Of a DNA stretch of 64,000 nt, positions 43,396 to 52,019 are shown piece after piece. This stretch comes from Reinekea sp. G2M2-21 (GTDB taxonomy: Bacteria; Pseudomonadota; Gammaproteobacteria; Pseudomonadales; Natronospirillaceae), in contig NZ_JADPQG010000011.1 in assembly GCF_015687175.1 (NCBI RefSeq), positions 1 to 64,000 of the forward strand, in the 5' to 3' direction. Position numbers and translations under genes: made by a program. The notes below the pieces were generated by a model. That model had not been told where the DNA came from. It saw only the letters and a list, made by a program, of their open reading frames with translations, and made no database searches. How positions within the stretch are numbered: the first letter of the stretch is position 1; every line of letters starts with the position of its first letter.

Positions 43396-44250
43396 ATGAA
43401 TAGCTCAACCCGGTTTTTAGTGTTCGGTTTCACTTTATTGTTGTGCGCGACGTCCGTGTCGGCTAATAAGTCAACTGCTTTGCGGGTTGGTGATATCGTT
43501 TTTGAGGATAAGCAGTTCATGTACTGCGTATACAAACATGCGAATAAAACAGTGCCAGTACGGGATGTCCGTGTGCTGAATTGCGAAGAGGAGTTCATTA
43601 AATCAGCGGCCGGTGTCGAACACTTTTCCAACTTAGAAGAACTCATCTTAAACCGAAACCAAATCACTAAGCTGGATGTTTCTGCCAACACGAAATTAAA
43701 GGTGCTTAAGGTGAGTAATAATGGTTTGTCTGAGTTGGACATTTCATCGAACACCGAATTGGTGAGTCTGTGGGCGGTGAGTAACCGGTTGCGTCACCTG
43801 AACACCTATTCAAATACAGCCTTAACCGACCTTTACATTTTTTACAACCAAATAAGCGAATTAGACCTGCACACCAATACGGCATTGCTTGATCTTCACG
43901 TGAGCGAAAACAAACTCACGGCATTAGACCTGTACGCAAACACGGCGATTCGAACGGTAGATGCTGGCTACAACCAACTGACAGCATTGGATATTTCTTC
44001 CAATACTTCATTGTCCAGGTTGATGGTCGGCGGGAACCAAATCACCTCGTTGGACGTTTCTACACATTCACTGTCAACATTGATCGTCAGTGATAATCAG
44101 TTAACCACGATAAAAATAAAGGACGCCGAAAAGTTCCAAACCTTAGTTGTTTCGAACAACCCCTACAATGACGAAACGCAGGCCTACTTGGTAGAGCTTT
44201 TCACAAACCTGGTACCAGAGCGGGGGCCTTACACCGTATTCATGTATTGA
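43396..44250 (+). CDS. Secreted leucine-rich-repeat protein
   Basis: 284 aa from ATG 43396 (AGAGGATTACC upstream). Sec signal peptide (MNSSTRFLVFGFTLLLCATSVSA). The mature protein has about eight LRRs of roughly 21 residues with the unit LxxLxVSxNxxLxxLDxSxNT (for example NRNQITKLDVSANTKLKVL), then a Cys-free cap. Curved LRR solenoids bind proteins or glycans; function is probably extracellular or outer-surface. The internal repeats make copy-number change possible. Confidence 0.8.
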   Translation: MNSSTRFLVFGFTLLLCATSVSANKSTALRVGDIVFEDKQFMYCVYKHANKTVPVRDVRVLNCEEEFIKSAAGVEHFSNLEELILNRNQITKLDVSANTKLKVLKVSNNGLSELDISSNTELVSLWAVSNRLRHLNTYSNTALTDLYIFYNQISELDLHTNTALLDLHVSENKLTALDLYANTAIRTVDAGYNQLTALDISSNTSLSRLMVGGNQITSLDVSTHSLSTLIVSDNQLTTIKIKDAEKFQTLVVSNNPYNDETQAYLVELFTNLVPERGPYTVFMY

Positions 44251-44253
44251 TGT

Positions 44254-44733
44254 TTATCGCCGCAGCGCTGCCTTGCTGAACTGGCTTTCTGGTATGGCCG
44301 TGGTGATGTCGATGGTATCAATGCGATATTCCTTACCGCCACTGCTCGAAAGCATGTCTTTAAACGTCATGGCTTTCGGGTACCAGCCGTTGGCCAGTGG
44401 TATCACGTCTGTCACTTCCAGTGTTTTCAGCAACTTGCCGTTTTTTGCTATGAAATGTGCCTGCAAAATAATCCAGCGTTCCGTGTCGACCCACAGTTGT
44501 TGTTTTTCGTAAGCGACATCCGACTTGAGCGCAGTCAGTTCCAGTTGGCAAGTGTCCCTGCCATTGATGGTGTCGTGCCCGAGCAGGGTTGAGTCGTAGT
44601 CGCTGGCGAGTGAATCGTTATTCATCAGATCTTCATAAGACAGGTCGGAGCCCATAATTGACTGCTTGAGCAGGTGGCCGCTGATGGTGATGATACGGTC
44701 GTTGGGTGACGGTGTCGCCCAATTGTATGCCAA
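44254..44733 (-). pseudogene. Outer-membrane lipoprotein-sorting (LolA-like) gene, 5'-truncated
   Basis: The frame begins mid-protein (ATPSPNDRIITISGHLLKQSIMGSDLSYEDLM), a conserved interior segment of the LolA_like lipoprotein-sorting family, and continues to a natural end (VIPESQFSKAALRR-like). About the first 100 residues, including a signal peptide, are missing. A deletion at about 44700 joins it directly to a permease fragment. Confidence 0.75.
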
Positions 44734-45188
44734 GGTTGCTCATCAATTCCGAAGTGACGAGCAATTCACCGGGTGCATTGGGCAGTCGCCCTTGGTTGAT
44801 CATATTCACAAGGTCAAACCGGCTCACCTCAGGTGAGTTTTCGGAAAGCAGATCGATCCCCATGCCAAACACCGGCCCTTGGCTGCGGGTTTCGCCTTCG
44901 TCGTCTGGAATGTCCAATAGCCCACCGAAGCGGATGCGCGGAACCCATTCCACGTTGAACTCGGCACTAAACTGCTGCGTTAATGCCGATATTTTTGGCC
45001 ATGCGTTCGCCCACCCTAACCGGGATGAGATCGGACTGTGTTTTTATCAAAGCGGTAGGAACGTTAACAATGTTCTGCGCAGGGTCAACGCCTCTCAGGT
45101 TCGCCGGTTGCGCACGGCCACCGGGAAACACCGAGCCATAAGCGATTAAGACCGGTGTCAGTGCGCCGTCGTCTATTTGCTGTTGCAA
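44700..45188 (-). pseudogene. FtsX/MacB-like ABC permease remnant, frameshifted
   Basis: Two frames together read as the periplasmic core of an FtsX-type permease: ALTPVLIAYGSVFPGGRAQP and VRVGERMAKNIGI in one frame, then FNVEWVPRIRFGGLLDIPDD and ELLVTSELMSNLGIQLGD in another, with a shift near 44985. The N-terminal and C-terminal membrane regions are absent. Permease plus LolA-like gene form a known operon type, so one deletion removed the middle of the operon. Confidence 0.7.
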
Positions 45189-45444
45189 GGCGTTAGGTCT
45201 TCAGGTCTTAGATACGTTACAAAGGGCACTTTCTCGTCTTCTAAAGTAGTGCGTTTGAGTAATGACAGGTAGGCCAAGCCATGGTTGGTGTCAGCCTGAT
45301 TTGGAAGAGTTTTTAAAAGTTGGTAATTCTCTAACGCGGCAGATGCAAACTAACCTCTTAATAATGCCTGCCCCACATGAAGCCATTTAAAATGGGTGTT
45401 GTTACCGTGTGACTTTGGAAATCATTGGGTAAGCATTTTTTAAG

Positions 45445-45871
45445 ATGGCAAAATCAATTTACTTCTTTAGTCGGGACGATACGTACTTCAGTTTTCAAAC
45501 TTGTCGGGTTATGGGTTAGAGCTCAATGGGTTTCATTGGCGAACAATGGAACATTGTTTTCAAGCTATGAAGTTTGAAGGCAGCAAGGATTTTTATAAAA
45601 CCCTCAATTGTGGTTCACCTAAACAAGCCAAGGACCTAGGACAGTTAAGAGCCGAACCGATCCGGAGCGAATGGGAAGTAGTCAAAGAAAACATCATGTA
45701 TCAAGGGCTGAAAATGAAATTCAATAAACCCGAATTACTGAGGCTCTTCTTTCCACGGGCAAGAAAGAGCTTATTGAAAACTCTCCATATGATAAATACA
45801 GGGGTAATTGACCCAATGGGAACGGAAAAAATTGTTTGGGGAAATTGCTGATGCAACTGCGGGAAGAGTGA
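45445..45871 (+). pseudogene. NADAR (YbiA-like) gene broken by frameshifts
   Basis: Starts MAKSIYFFSRDDTYFSF, then needs one base (four Ts where five would keep frame, near 45493) to enter the frame NLSGYGLELNGFHWRTMEHCFQAMKF. Near 45765 the frame slips again; the true end reads TGKKELIENSPYDKY, then NGNGKNCLGKLLMQLREE with a stop codon in between. All parts match the YbiA/NADAR N-glycosidase family. Inactive unless frames are bridged. Confidence 0.8.
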
Positions 45872-46234
45872 AAAGAGTTGGCTTAATAAGCAAAAATAAA
45901 AATGCCAAGAAAAACGGCTTTACGGTGGTAGTTGGTTGATCCTGGTGTTACTAAATAAAAAGTGCGTTAAAGAATATTTGAGCATTATTATTGAGAACGT
46001 GCACGGGCAATGTAATCTGTGGAGTACTGACGATTATCATGATGAGTGTCGCAGCCTTTTCTCCAAGGCAGAAAAGCTGTTTAGACTAGCCTGAAGTTTT
46101 TTGGGTAGAGGTGATAGTCGTTTCACTGTCGATGTTCGTTTCGTTCATTGGTATGTGCAGTGGGGCAGCATCAAAAATTGTCGGGTCTATCGTCGTTCCT
46201 GCGTTATTGAATGTGCTATTTCATTTATTGGCTT
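45872..46234. other. Spacer before the AraC-family gene
   Basis: Nothing recognised; gene-decay region continuing from the NADAR pseudogene. Confidence 0.5.
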
Positions 46235-47062
46235 TTATCTCAGTTTGGGTGTCAGCTGATACTCAAAAGTAAGGCCCGATTTTTGTTGATGCGTTTTTCG
46301 CCATGCGGCTGGAGTCTTGTGGTGCTGACGTTTAAACTGCCGAATGAAATGGGTTACATCCTGATACCCTACAGATAACGCAGTCTCCGCGATTCCTTCG
46401 TTGAAATGTATGAGTCGGGAGGCGGCTTCCGCCAAACGAAATGTTTGCAGCCACTCACCGACGCTTCGGCCAGTTTCCGATTTCATTTTGTTCGCGAGGT
46501 AAGGTGCAGACCAATGTACATGATTGGCCACATCCTCAAGGGATATAGGCTCGCGGTACTTCATTTCAATATACTGCAACGCCGAGTCCACTTTTTGAGA
46601 CCTGGGTCTGGCTTTTTCTATGGGATAGAGAATGCTTATTTCATGAAGGACCAGCAGTAAGAGACTCTTCAGTACATCGTATTGCGCGCTGAAATGTCTG
46701 TCCTGGTGCGTTTCAATCTGGTCTAAGAGTTGATTCAGCCAGCGCTGTTGCTCGGTGTTACATTGAACAACTTTATGCTCACTGAACCGTGCTAATCGAA
46801 AGGGGGCTAATAAGCTATGGCCCTGTTCTAAAGCGAGGCAATTGCCGCAGAAGCATAGGCTGCGTACATCGCCTTCCAGGCGGTTTGCGACAGACATCAG
46901 CTGCCCGGCAGGTAACAATGCAATTGAGCCTGCTATAAGTGGGTGGGATTGTTGCGTTTGCAATTGGTAGTTGCCGGAATTCACCAATATCAACTGGTGT
47001 CGCTCAGAGACCTGCACTGCTGTAATGGCATGTTCGCGGAAAGCTTCTAATAAGTGCTGCAT
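46235..47062 (-). CDS. AraC-family transcriptional regulator
   Basis: 275 aa. An N-terminal cupin-like sensing half (residues 1-150, with two Cys in FCGNCLALE) is joined to a C-terminal AraC HTH pair: ISLEDVANHVHWSAPYLANKMKSETGRS and IAETALSVGYQDVTHFIRQFKRQHHKTPAAWR. Probably activates a nearby gene in response to a small molecule. Divergent from the gene at 47156, its most likely target. Confidence 0.88.
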   Translation of the reverse strand: MQHLLEAFREHAITAVQVSERHQLILVNSGNYQLQTQQSHPLIAGSIALLPAGQLMSVANRLEGDVRSLCFCGNCLALEQGHSLLAPFRLARFSEHKVVQCNTEQQRWLNQLLDQIETHQDRHFSAQYDVLKSLLLLVLHEISILYPIEKARPRSQKVDSALQYIEMKYREPISLEDVANHVHWSAPYLANKMKSETGRSVGEWLQTFRLAEAASRLIHFNEGIAETALSVGYQDVTHFIRQFKRQHHKTPAAWRKTHQQKSGLTFEYQLTPKLR

Positions 47063-47155
47063 ATTAAAATTGTATGATTTTTAGTTAAATATGACTCTAT
47101 TTTAAGAGTTTTTCCGGTGCAATACTTAATTTCATCTGATTTAGGAGGTTTTTTA

Positions 47156-47536
47156 ATGAATTTTGAAATTATTTTGGTTGCGCTAGCTCTCCACACGCTC
47201 ATTTGGGAAAAACTACCGCATTGGGGAACGTGGTTTAACAGGCTCTTGGCGCTATTACCAAAACCGCTGCAAGCGCTCTATGAAGGGTGGCGTTGCCCTT
47301 ATTGTTTCGGCTTCTGGGCTGCGTTGGTAGGACATTCTGTAACGCAAATACCTACTTTACCTTTGTTTGTTGAACGCCTAGCTGCGCAAGGCATGATAGG
47401 TGTGCTGGCGGGTTATTTTTTTGATGCGCTGGCAAGTGCTGTAGTCATTCAAATCGGCAAGCTCGGTATCAGCGCGTTGGGTTGGCCAGCAATAAAAGGA
47501 GAACAGGCGAGTGTTGAATACTTCGGACAAAAATAG
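47156..47536 (+). CDS. Membrane protein with CxxCxGFW motif
   Basis: 126 aa from ATG 47156 with a strong TAGGAGG; a longer frame from 47117 is less likely. Three hydrophobic stretches and the motif WRCPYCFGFWAALVGH (residues ~42-57), similar to DUF1360-type proteins that share a Cys-pair-plus-FW signature. Possibly targeted by the divergent AraC regulator. Overlaps the downstream acetyltransferase start. Confidence 0.6.
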   Translation: MNFEIILVALALHTLIWEKLPHWGTWFNRLLALLPKPLQALYEGWRCPYCFGFWAALVGHSVTQIPTLPLFVERLAAQGMIGVLAGYFFDALASAVVIQIGKLGISALGWPAIKGEQASVEYFGQK

Positions 47537-47975
47537 GGTCAGTCTGACAAAGCAAACTCCGGAGGAGTTGGCGGGGTTAGCTCAGCAGCTGCTAACATCG
47601 GATGTATTGATGTTTCTGCCCGAGCATTGGTCACCCCTTTCGAGTTTGAGCAGTGCTCGGGCTTGGTTAGAGGCTCAACAAGCGGATATTTTTCGCATTA
47701 CGTCCATGGATGAATCGGCCGGACTGTTGATCATTCACAAAGCCGAGGCGCAGTGGCACATAGGTTTTTTACTGTTGCCTGCGTTTTGGGGCCAAGGAAT
47801 TGCGACAGTCGTCGTCAGGCTAGTTCAGCGCCTGTCTGAACGGGAGATGTTAAAACCAAGGCTTATCGCGGGCGCGGCCAGTGAGAATGTCGCCAGTATA
47901 CGTGTTTTACAGAAGTGTGGTTTTGAAATAGCGACAAGTGAAGATGGGGTGTTTGCTGCTTGGCCAAGTGAGTAA
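47511..47975 (+). CDS. GNAT N-acetyltransferase
   Basis: 154 aa from GTG 47511, inside the 3' end of the preceding gene. GNAT fold of the RimJ/RimL type: HIGFLLLPAFWGQGIATVVVRLVQRLSE (acetyl-CoA loop) and ASENVASIRVLQKCGFEIATSED. Acceptor unknown. Not related closely to the cassette acetyltransferases. Confidence 0.8.
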   Translation: MLNTSDKNRVSLTKQTPEELAGLAQQLLTSDVLMFLPEHWSPLSSLSSARAWLEAQQADIFRITSMDESAGLLIIHKAEAQWHIGFLLLPAFWGQGIATVVVRLVQRLSEREMLKPRLIAGAASENVASIRVLQKCGFEIATSEDGVFAAWPSE

Positions 47976-47995
47976 ATCCCAGAATTTACTCTGCA

Positions 47996-48679
47996 TCAGC
48001 GCCTTAACAGGCGTATCCAACGGCCGATATTCAGAACGCTCATCATGGCTTGTGACACATAGGTCAGTGCGCAAGCGAGAAGAATTTTTCGTACGGTCAG
48101 CAAGTCACGGTCGGCAACGTAATTACCGTCTTTGAGGATGGGTAGTGCGCGGCCGAACGAGGCGTCAAATTCCACCGGAAGTGTAATGAAGTGAATGAGT
48201 GCCGAGATAAACATGGACGCGATAATGAAGATCAGCAATACCCGTGCAGCAACACCGAAGCCGGGAATCATGGCCATGATGGGTATCGCAAAAATAGCTG
48301 CACCGGCCAGTTTCTGAATGTTGATTGCGCCTTTGGCCATAAGAGTGCGCGTGGTTAAGGCAGCGTAGTTTTGCGAGTCTTGCAAGGCGTGGCCGAATTC
48401 ATGCGCGGCGGTGGCTACGGCGGTCAGGCTTTTGCCGTCCATAACGTTTGGTGTCAATCGAATGGCCTTGGCTTCAGTGTCGTAGTGGTCGCCCAGGTCC
48501 GTTTTTTCGAGTCGCACATTCGTCAGCCCATAGCGGTCCATAAGGTGTGCAGCGAGTTCACCACCGGTTCCGGGTAGATCGTCTCGCGGTGTGCTGTTAC
48601 TCGCCAGTACACGTTTTACCCAAATGCCGGGGCCAACGATGATACCGATGACTAGCAGTGCCAGCAGAAGAAACGGCAT
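47996..48679 (-). CDS. Membrane-bound neutral zinc metallopeptidase (YugP-like)
   Basis: 227 aa. N-terminal anchor (MPFLLLALLVIGIIVGPGIWV), zinc motif AAHEFGHALQD (HExxH at residues ~92-96), and two further hydrophobic segments (AGAAIFAIPIMAMIPGFGVAARVLLIFIIASMFISALIHF). PF04298-type family with poorly known substrates. Follows dxs by 15 bp on the same strand. Confidence 0.85.
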   Translation of the reverse strand: MPFLLLALLVIGIIVGPGIWVKRVLASNSTPRDDLPGTGGELAAHLMDRYGLTNVRLEKTDLGDHYDTEAKAIRLTPNVMDGKSLTAVATAAHEFGHALQDSQNYAALTTRTLMAKGAINIQKLAGAAIFAIPIMAMIPGFGVAARVLLIFIIASMFISALIHFITLPVEFDASFGRALPILKDGNYVADRDLLTVRKILLACALTYVSQAMMSVLNIGRWIRLLRR

Positions 48680-48694
48680 GGCAATGGTACTCCG

Positions 48695-50578
48695 TTATGA
48701 ATTCAGTCGTTGTTGTATCGAGTGTAGTATGCCATTGGTATCCAGCCCAACCTGAGTCAACATTCGGGAAGGTTTGGCATGGTTGGTGTATTCGTCCGGC
48801 AAGCCCAGCTGCAAACAGTTCACTGGGATACCTGCGTCGTTCAGCGCTTCGGTCACTGCGGAGCCAGCGCCGCCCATGATGGCATTCTCTTCGACCGTCA
48901 CTAATAGTTCGTGCTGTTGTGCCATCTGGATCACTAATGCACGATCCAATGGTTTGATAAAACGCATGTTTACTAAAGTGGCATTCAGCTGTTCCGCCAC
49001 CGCGCGGCAAGGTTCCACCATGCTGCCGAAGGCTAAAATCGCGACCTGCTTTCCTTCACGCAGGATTTCAGCTTTGCCCAACGCCAGAGTGTCTAACGTG
49101 GTGGGTATGCTAACACCGGGGCCCGTCCCACGTGGGTAGCGCACGGCTGCGGGTCCATGGTATTGATACGCCGTGGTCAACATGGCGCGACATTCTGCTT
49201 CGTCTTTTGGGGCCATGACGACCATGTTTGGTACGCAGCGCAGGTAGGTGTAATCGAAACTGCCGGCGTGGGTTGGGCCGTCTTCACCCACCAAGCCTGC
49301 ACGGTCGATGGCGAAGGTGACGTCGAGGTTTTGCAGTGCAACGTCGTGAATCACCTGATCATAGGCGCGTTGCAAGAAGGTTGAGTAGATCGCCACGACC
49401 GGTTTTAACCCCTCACAGGCCATGCCGGCGGCGACTGTCACGGCATGCTGTTCAGCAATGGCGACATCGTGGTAGCGATCCGGGAATCGGGCTGAAAAAG
49501 CGACCAGGTCTGAGCCCTCACGCATGGCTGGCGTCACACCAATGAGTTTTTCATCCTGGCTGGCCATATCGCACAGCCATTGGCCGAATACATTCGAGTA
49601 TTTAGGTTTCGAAGGCGCCGGCGAACCTGTGGTTAGGGCCTGCGGTTCAATTTTGGTAATGGCGTGATACTTAATCGGTTCATTTTCGGCGGGAATAAAG
49701 CCTTTGCCTTTTTGCGTGGCGACGTGCAGAAACTGCGGACCTTTAAAGGTCTTGATGTTACGCAGGGTCTGAACGAGGTCGATCACGTCGTGCCCATCGA
49801 CCGGGCCAACGTAATTGAAGCCCAGTTCTTCAAACAGGGTGCCCGGAGCCACCATGCCTTTCATGTGCTCTTCCGCTTTACGGGCGAATTCGAGCATCGG
49901 CGGTAGGTTTTTCAGCACCTTTTTACTGTTTTCGCGCAGATGCGAATAGGTTTTCGATGAAAATACGCGCGAGAACGCTTTATTCAGCGCACCGACGTTC
50001 TCGGAGATCGACATGTCATTGTCATTCAGCACAACCAACATGTTGGCGCCGTCGTGGCCAGCGTGATTCAGCGCTTCAAACGCCATGCCGGCGGTGAGTG
50101 CACCATCGCCGATGACGGCAATGCTTTGTTTGGTATTGCCTTTCAGCCGGTCGGCAATGGCCATGCCCAAGGCGGCGGAAATAGATGTGCTGGAATGACC
50201 GACGCCGAAGGTATCGAACTCGCTTTCATCGCGATGCGGAAAGGCGTGCAGTCCATATTCCTGGCGTATCGTCGGCAGTTGATCACGACGACCGGTCAGA
50301 ACTTTGTGTGGGTAGGCCTGGTGGCCCACATCCCATACCAGCTTTTGTTCCGGAGTGTCATAGACATAATGCAATGCAATAGTGAGCTCAACCACGCCCA
50401 GACCCGCGCCAAAATGACCGCCAGAGCGCCCAACACTGTACAACAGGTATTCACGCAGCTCGTCTGCCAGTTGTGGCAATTGAGTTAAATCGAGTCGTTT
50501 TAAGTCCTGTGGTGAGTCAATGCGGTCGAGCAGAGGCGTAAGGGGCCTGTCCTTGGGAATGTGGTCGAAAACCTTCAT
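48695..50578 (-). CDS. dxs: 1-deoxy-D-xylulose-5-phosphate synthase
   Basis: 627 aa, full length. Condenses pyruvate and glyceraldehyde 3-phosphate to DXP with thiamine diphosphate, the first step of the MEP isoprenoid pathway and a source for thiamine and pyridoxal. Motifs: [34 protein letters not shown] (ThDP-binding GDG), [31 protein letters not shown] and [15 protein letters not shown]. Normally linked to xseB-ispA; here 8 kb away from ispA with several genes in between. Confidence 0.97.
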   Translation of the reverse strand: MKVFDHIPKDRPLTPLLDRIDSPQDLKRLDLTQLPQLADELREYLLYSVGRSGGHFGAGLGVVELTIALHYVYDTPEQKLVWDVGHQAYPHKVLTGRRDQLPTIRQEYGLHAFPHRDESEFDTFGVGHSSTSISAALGMAIADRLKGNTKQSIAVIGDGALTAGMAFEALNHAGHDGANMLVVLNDNDMSISENVGALNKAFSRVFSSKTYSHLRENSKKVLKNLPPMLEFARKAEEHMKGMVAPGTLFEELGFNYVGPVDGHDVIDLVQTLRNIKTFKGPQFLHVATQKGKGFIPAENEPIKYHAITKIEPQALTTGSPAPSKPKYSNVFGQWLCDMASQDEKLIGVTPAMREGSDLVAFSARFPDRYHDVAIAEQHAVTVAAGMACEGLKPVVAIYSTFLQRAYDQVIHDVALQNLDVTFAIDRAGLVGEDGPTHAGSFDYTYLRCVPNMVVMAPKDEAECRAMLTTAYQYHGPAAVRYPRGTGPGVSIPTTLDTLALGKAEILREGKQVAILAFGSMVEPCRAVAEQLNATLVNMRFIKPLDRALVIQMAQQHELLVTVEENAIMGGAGSAVTEALNDAGIPVNCLQLGLPDEYTNHAKPSRMLTQVGLDTNGILHSIQQRLNS

Positions 50579-50755
50579 GTAAGTACCTGATAACGCGAAA
50601 AAAGTCCGTGCTGCGCAAGCCCGGAATATTTAAGCGGCCTAGTCTACCGAATATCGCGCCACAATGGAGCGCTCCAAGGTGAAATTTATCGATCCAATGT
50701 CACGAATTTGACGTAAATCCGTGCATTCTGAAAGACAAATCCCCCTGGAGTTAAC

Positions 50756-52018
50756 ATGAAATTTCGTTGGAAAGGACTGCTTTACCCTGTGTTGGTTGTG
50801 GGTGTTGGCGTTGGCATCGGTGGCTGGTTCATGGCTAACCCGAAATCCAGCGTGGCGTTTGCAGAGCAATCGCTGACCGTTGACCCACTCATCGACGCCC
50901 CCACGGTGGCGACAATTTTGCCACAATCCGGTCAGTACGCACCTCAATTGCAGCTGTATGGGCAACTACGCAGTAAACAACAGGTGCGCATTAATAGCCC
51001 GGCTTCTGCAGAAGTATTGAAAGTATTAGTGAATGAAGGTGATGTTGTGGCCGAAGGGGACCCTTTAGTCGAACTGGACACTCGTTCGTTACGTCGCCAG
51101 GTAGATCAGTTGCAGGCTCGCCGCCAGGACATCAGTGCGCGTCGCCAGGCCGAAGCGCAGCAACATGAAAACAACGTTGCCGCGTTGGTAGTGGAAGAAT
51201 CTCTGGTGGATATCGCCCGCCGAAGTGTTGCCCGCCTGACCGATCTGAAAGCGAAAAACCTGGCCTCAGCGAGTGATCTGGAAAACGCGGAACGCACATT
51301 GCAGAACCAGTTGCTGTCATGGCAGAACCGGAAACTGGCGATTGCCCGGTATCAAACCACAGACCAGCAATTTCAGGCGCAACTGGCTGAGTTAGACAGC
51401 CAAATCGACCAGGCCACTGAGCAGCTGCAGGACGCCACCGTGACCGCACCATTCGCGGCGACCGTATCCCAGGTCGAAATACAACAGCGGGCGAATGTTC
51501 AGGCGGGTCAGAGTTTGATGACTCTGGTGGATGCCCAGCAGCAGGAGCTGATTGCCTGGGTATCGGCAAACGCGTTACCAGCCAACGTCAGTCTTAACCA
51601 ACTGCAAGGTCAACTGGAAACGGAACAAGGCTTAGTACCCGTGTCGTTGCTGTATGCCGACCCCGCCGCGAATGCCGGTAGCCTGCGTTTGTTTTTTGCC
51701 GCAGAACAAGCCGATGCCTCATTAACGCTGAACCGCTATTACCGCATCTGGGTTGACCTGCCTACGCAGCAAGCCTTCGCGGTTCCGGAGTCGTCTGTTT
51801 ACAGCAATCAATACCTGTATCAGCTGCAAGATAACCAATTGCAGCGCGTTCAGGTCGACGTCGTCGGTGAGCGGTTTCAAGACGGTCAGCTATGGCGCTT
51901 GGTGATGGGTGAGCTGGCGGCCGAACCGGTCCTGGTGACCCGTTTGCAGAACGCCGCGCAGGGCTTGAGTGTGAAGGGCGCTGCCGAAACCACCACACTG
52001 GCCGCAGCGGAGCGCTGA
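50756..52018 (+). CDS. RND efflux membrane-fusion (adaptor) protein
   Basis: 420 aa. An N-terminal membrane anchor (LLYPVLVVGVGVGIGGWFM) is followed by lipoyl-like halves around a coiled coil (residues ~115-220, QARRQDISARRQAEAQQHE...). HlyD/AcrA family motifs NSPASAEVLKVLVNEGDVVAEGD and VTAPFAATVSQVEIQQRANVQAG. Joins the pump to an outer-membrane channel. Its stop lies 1 bp before the pump's ATG. Divergent from dxs. No TolC homologue in the window. Confidence 0.9.
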   Translation: MKFRWKGLLYPVLVVGVGVGIGGWFMANPKSSVAFAEQSLTVDPLIDAPTVATILPQSGQYAPQLQLYGQLRSKQQVRINSPASAEVLKVLVNEGDVVAEGDPLVELDTRSLRRQVDQLQARRQDISARRQAEAQQHENNVAALVVEESLVDIARRSVARLTDLKAKNLASASDLENAERTLQNQLLSWQNRKLAIARYQTTDQQFQAQLAELDSQIDQATEQLQDATVTAPFAATVSQVEIQQRANVQAGQSLMTLVDAQQQELIAWVSANALPANVSLNQLQGQLETEQGLVPVSLLYADPAANAGSLRLFFAAEQADASLTLNRYYRIWVDLPTQQAFAVPESSVYSNQYLYQLQDNQLQRVQVDVVGERFQDGQLWRLVMGELAAEPVLVTRLQNAAQGLSVKGAAETTTLAAAER

Positions 52019-52019
52019 T

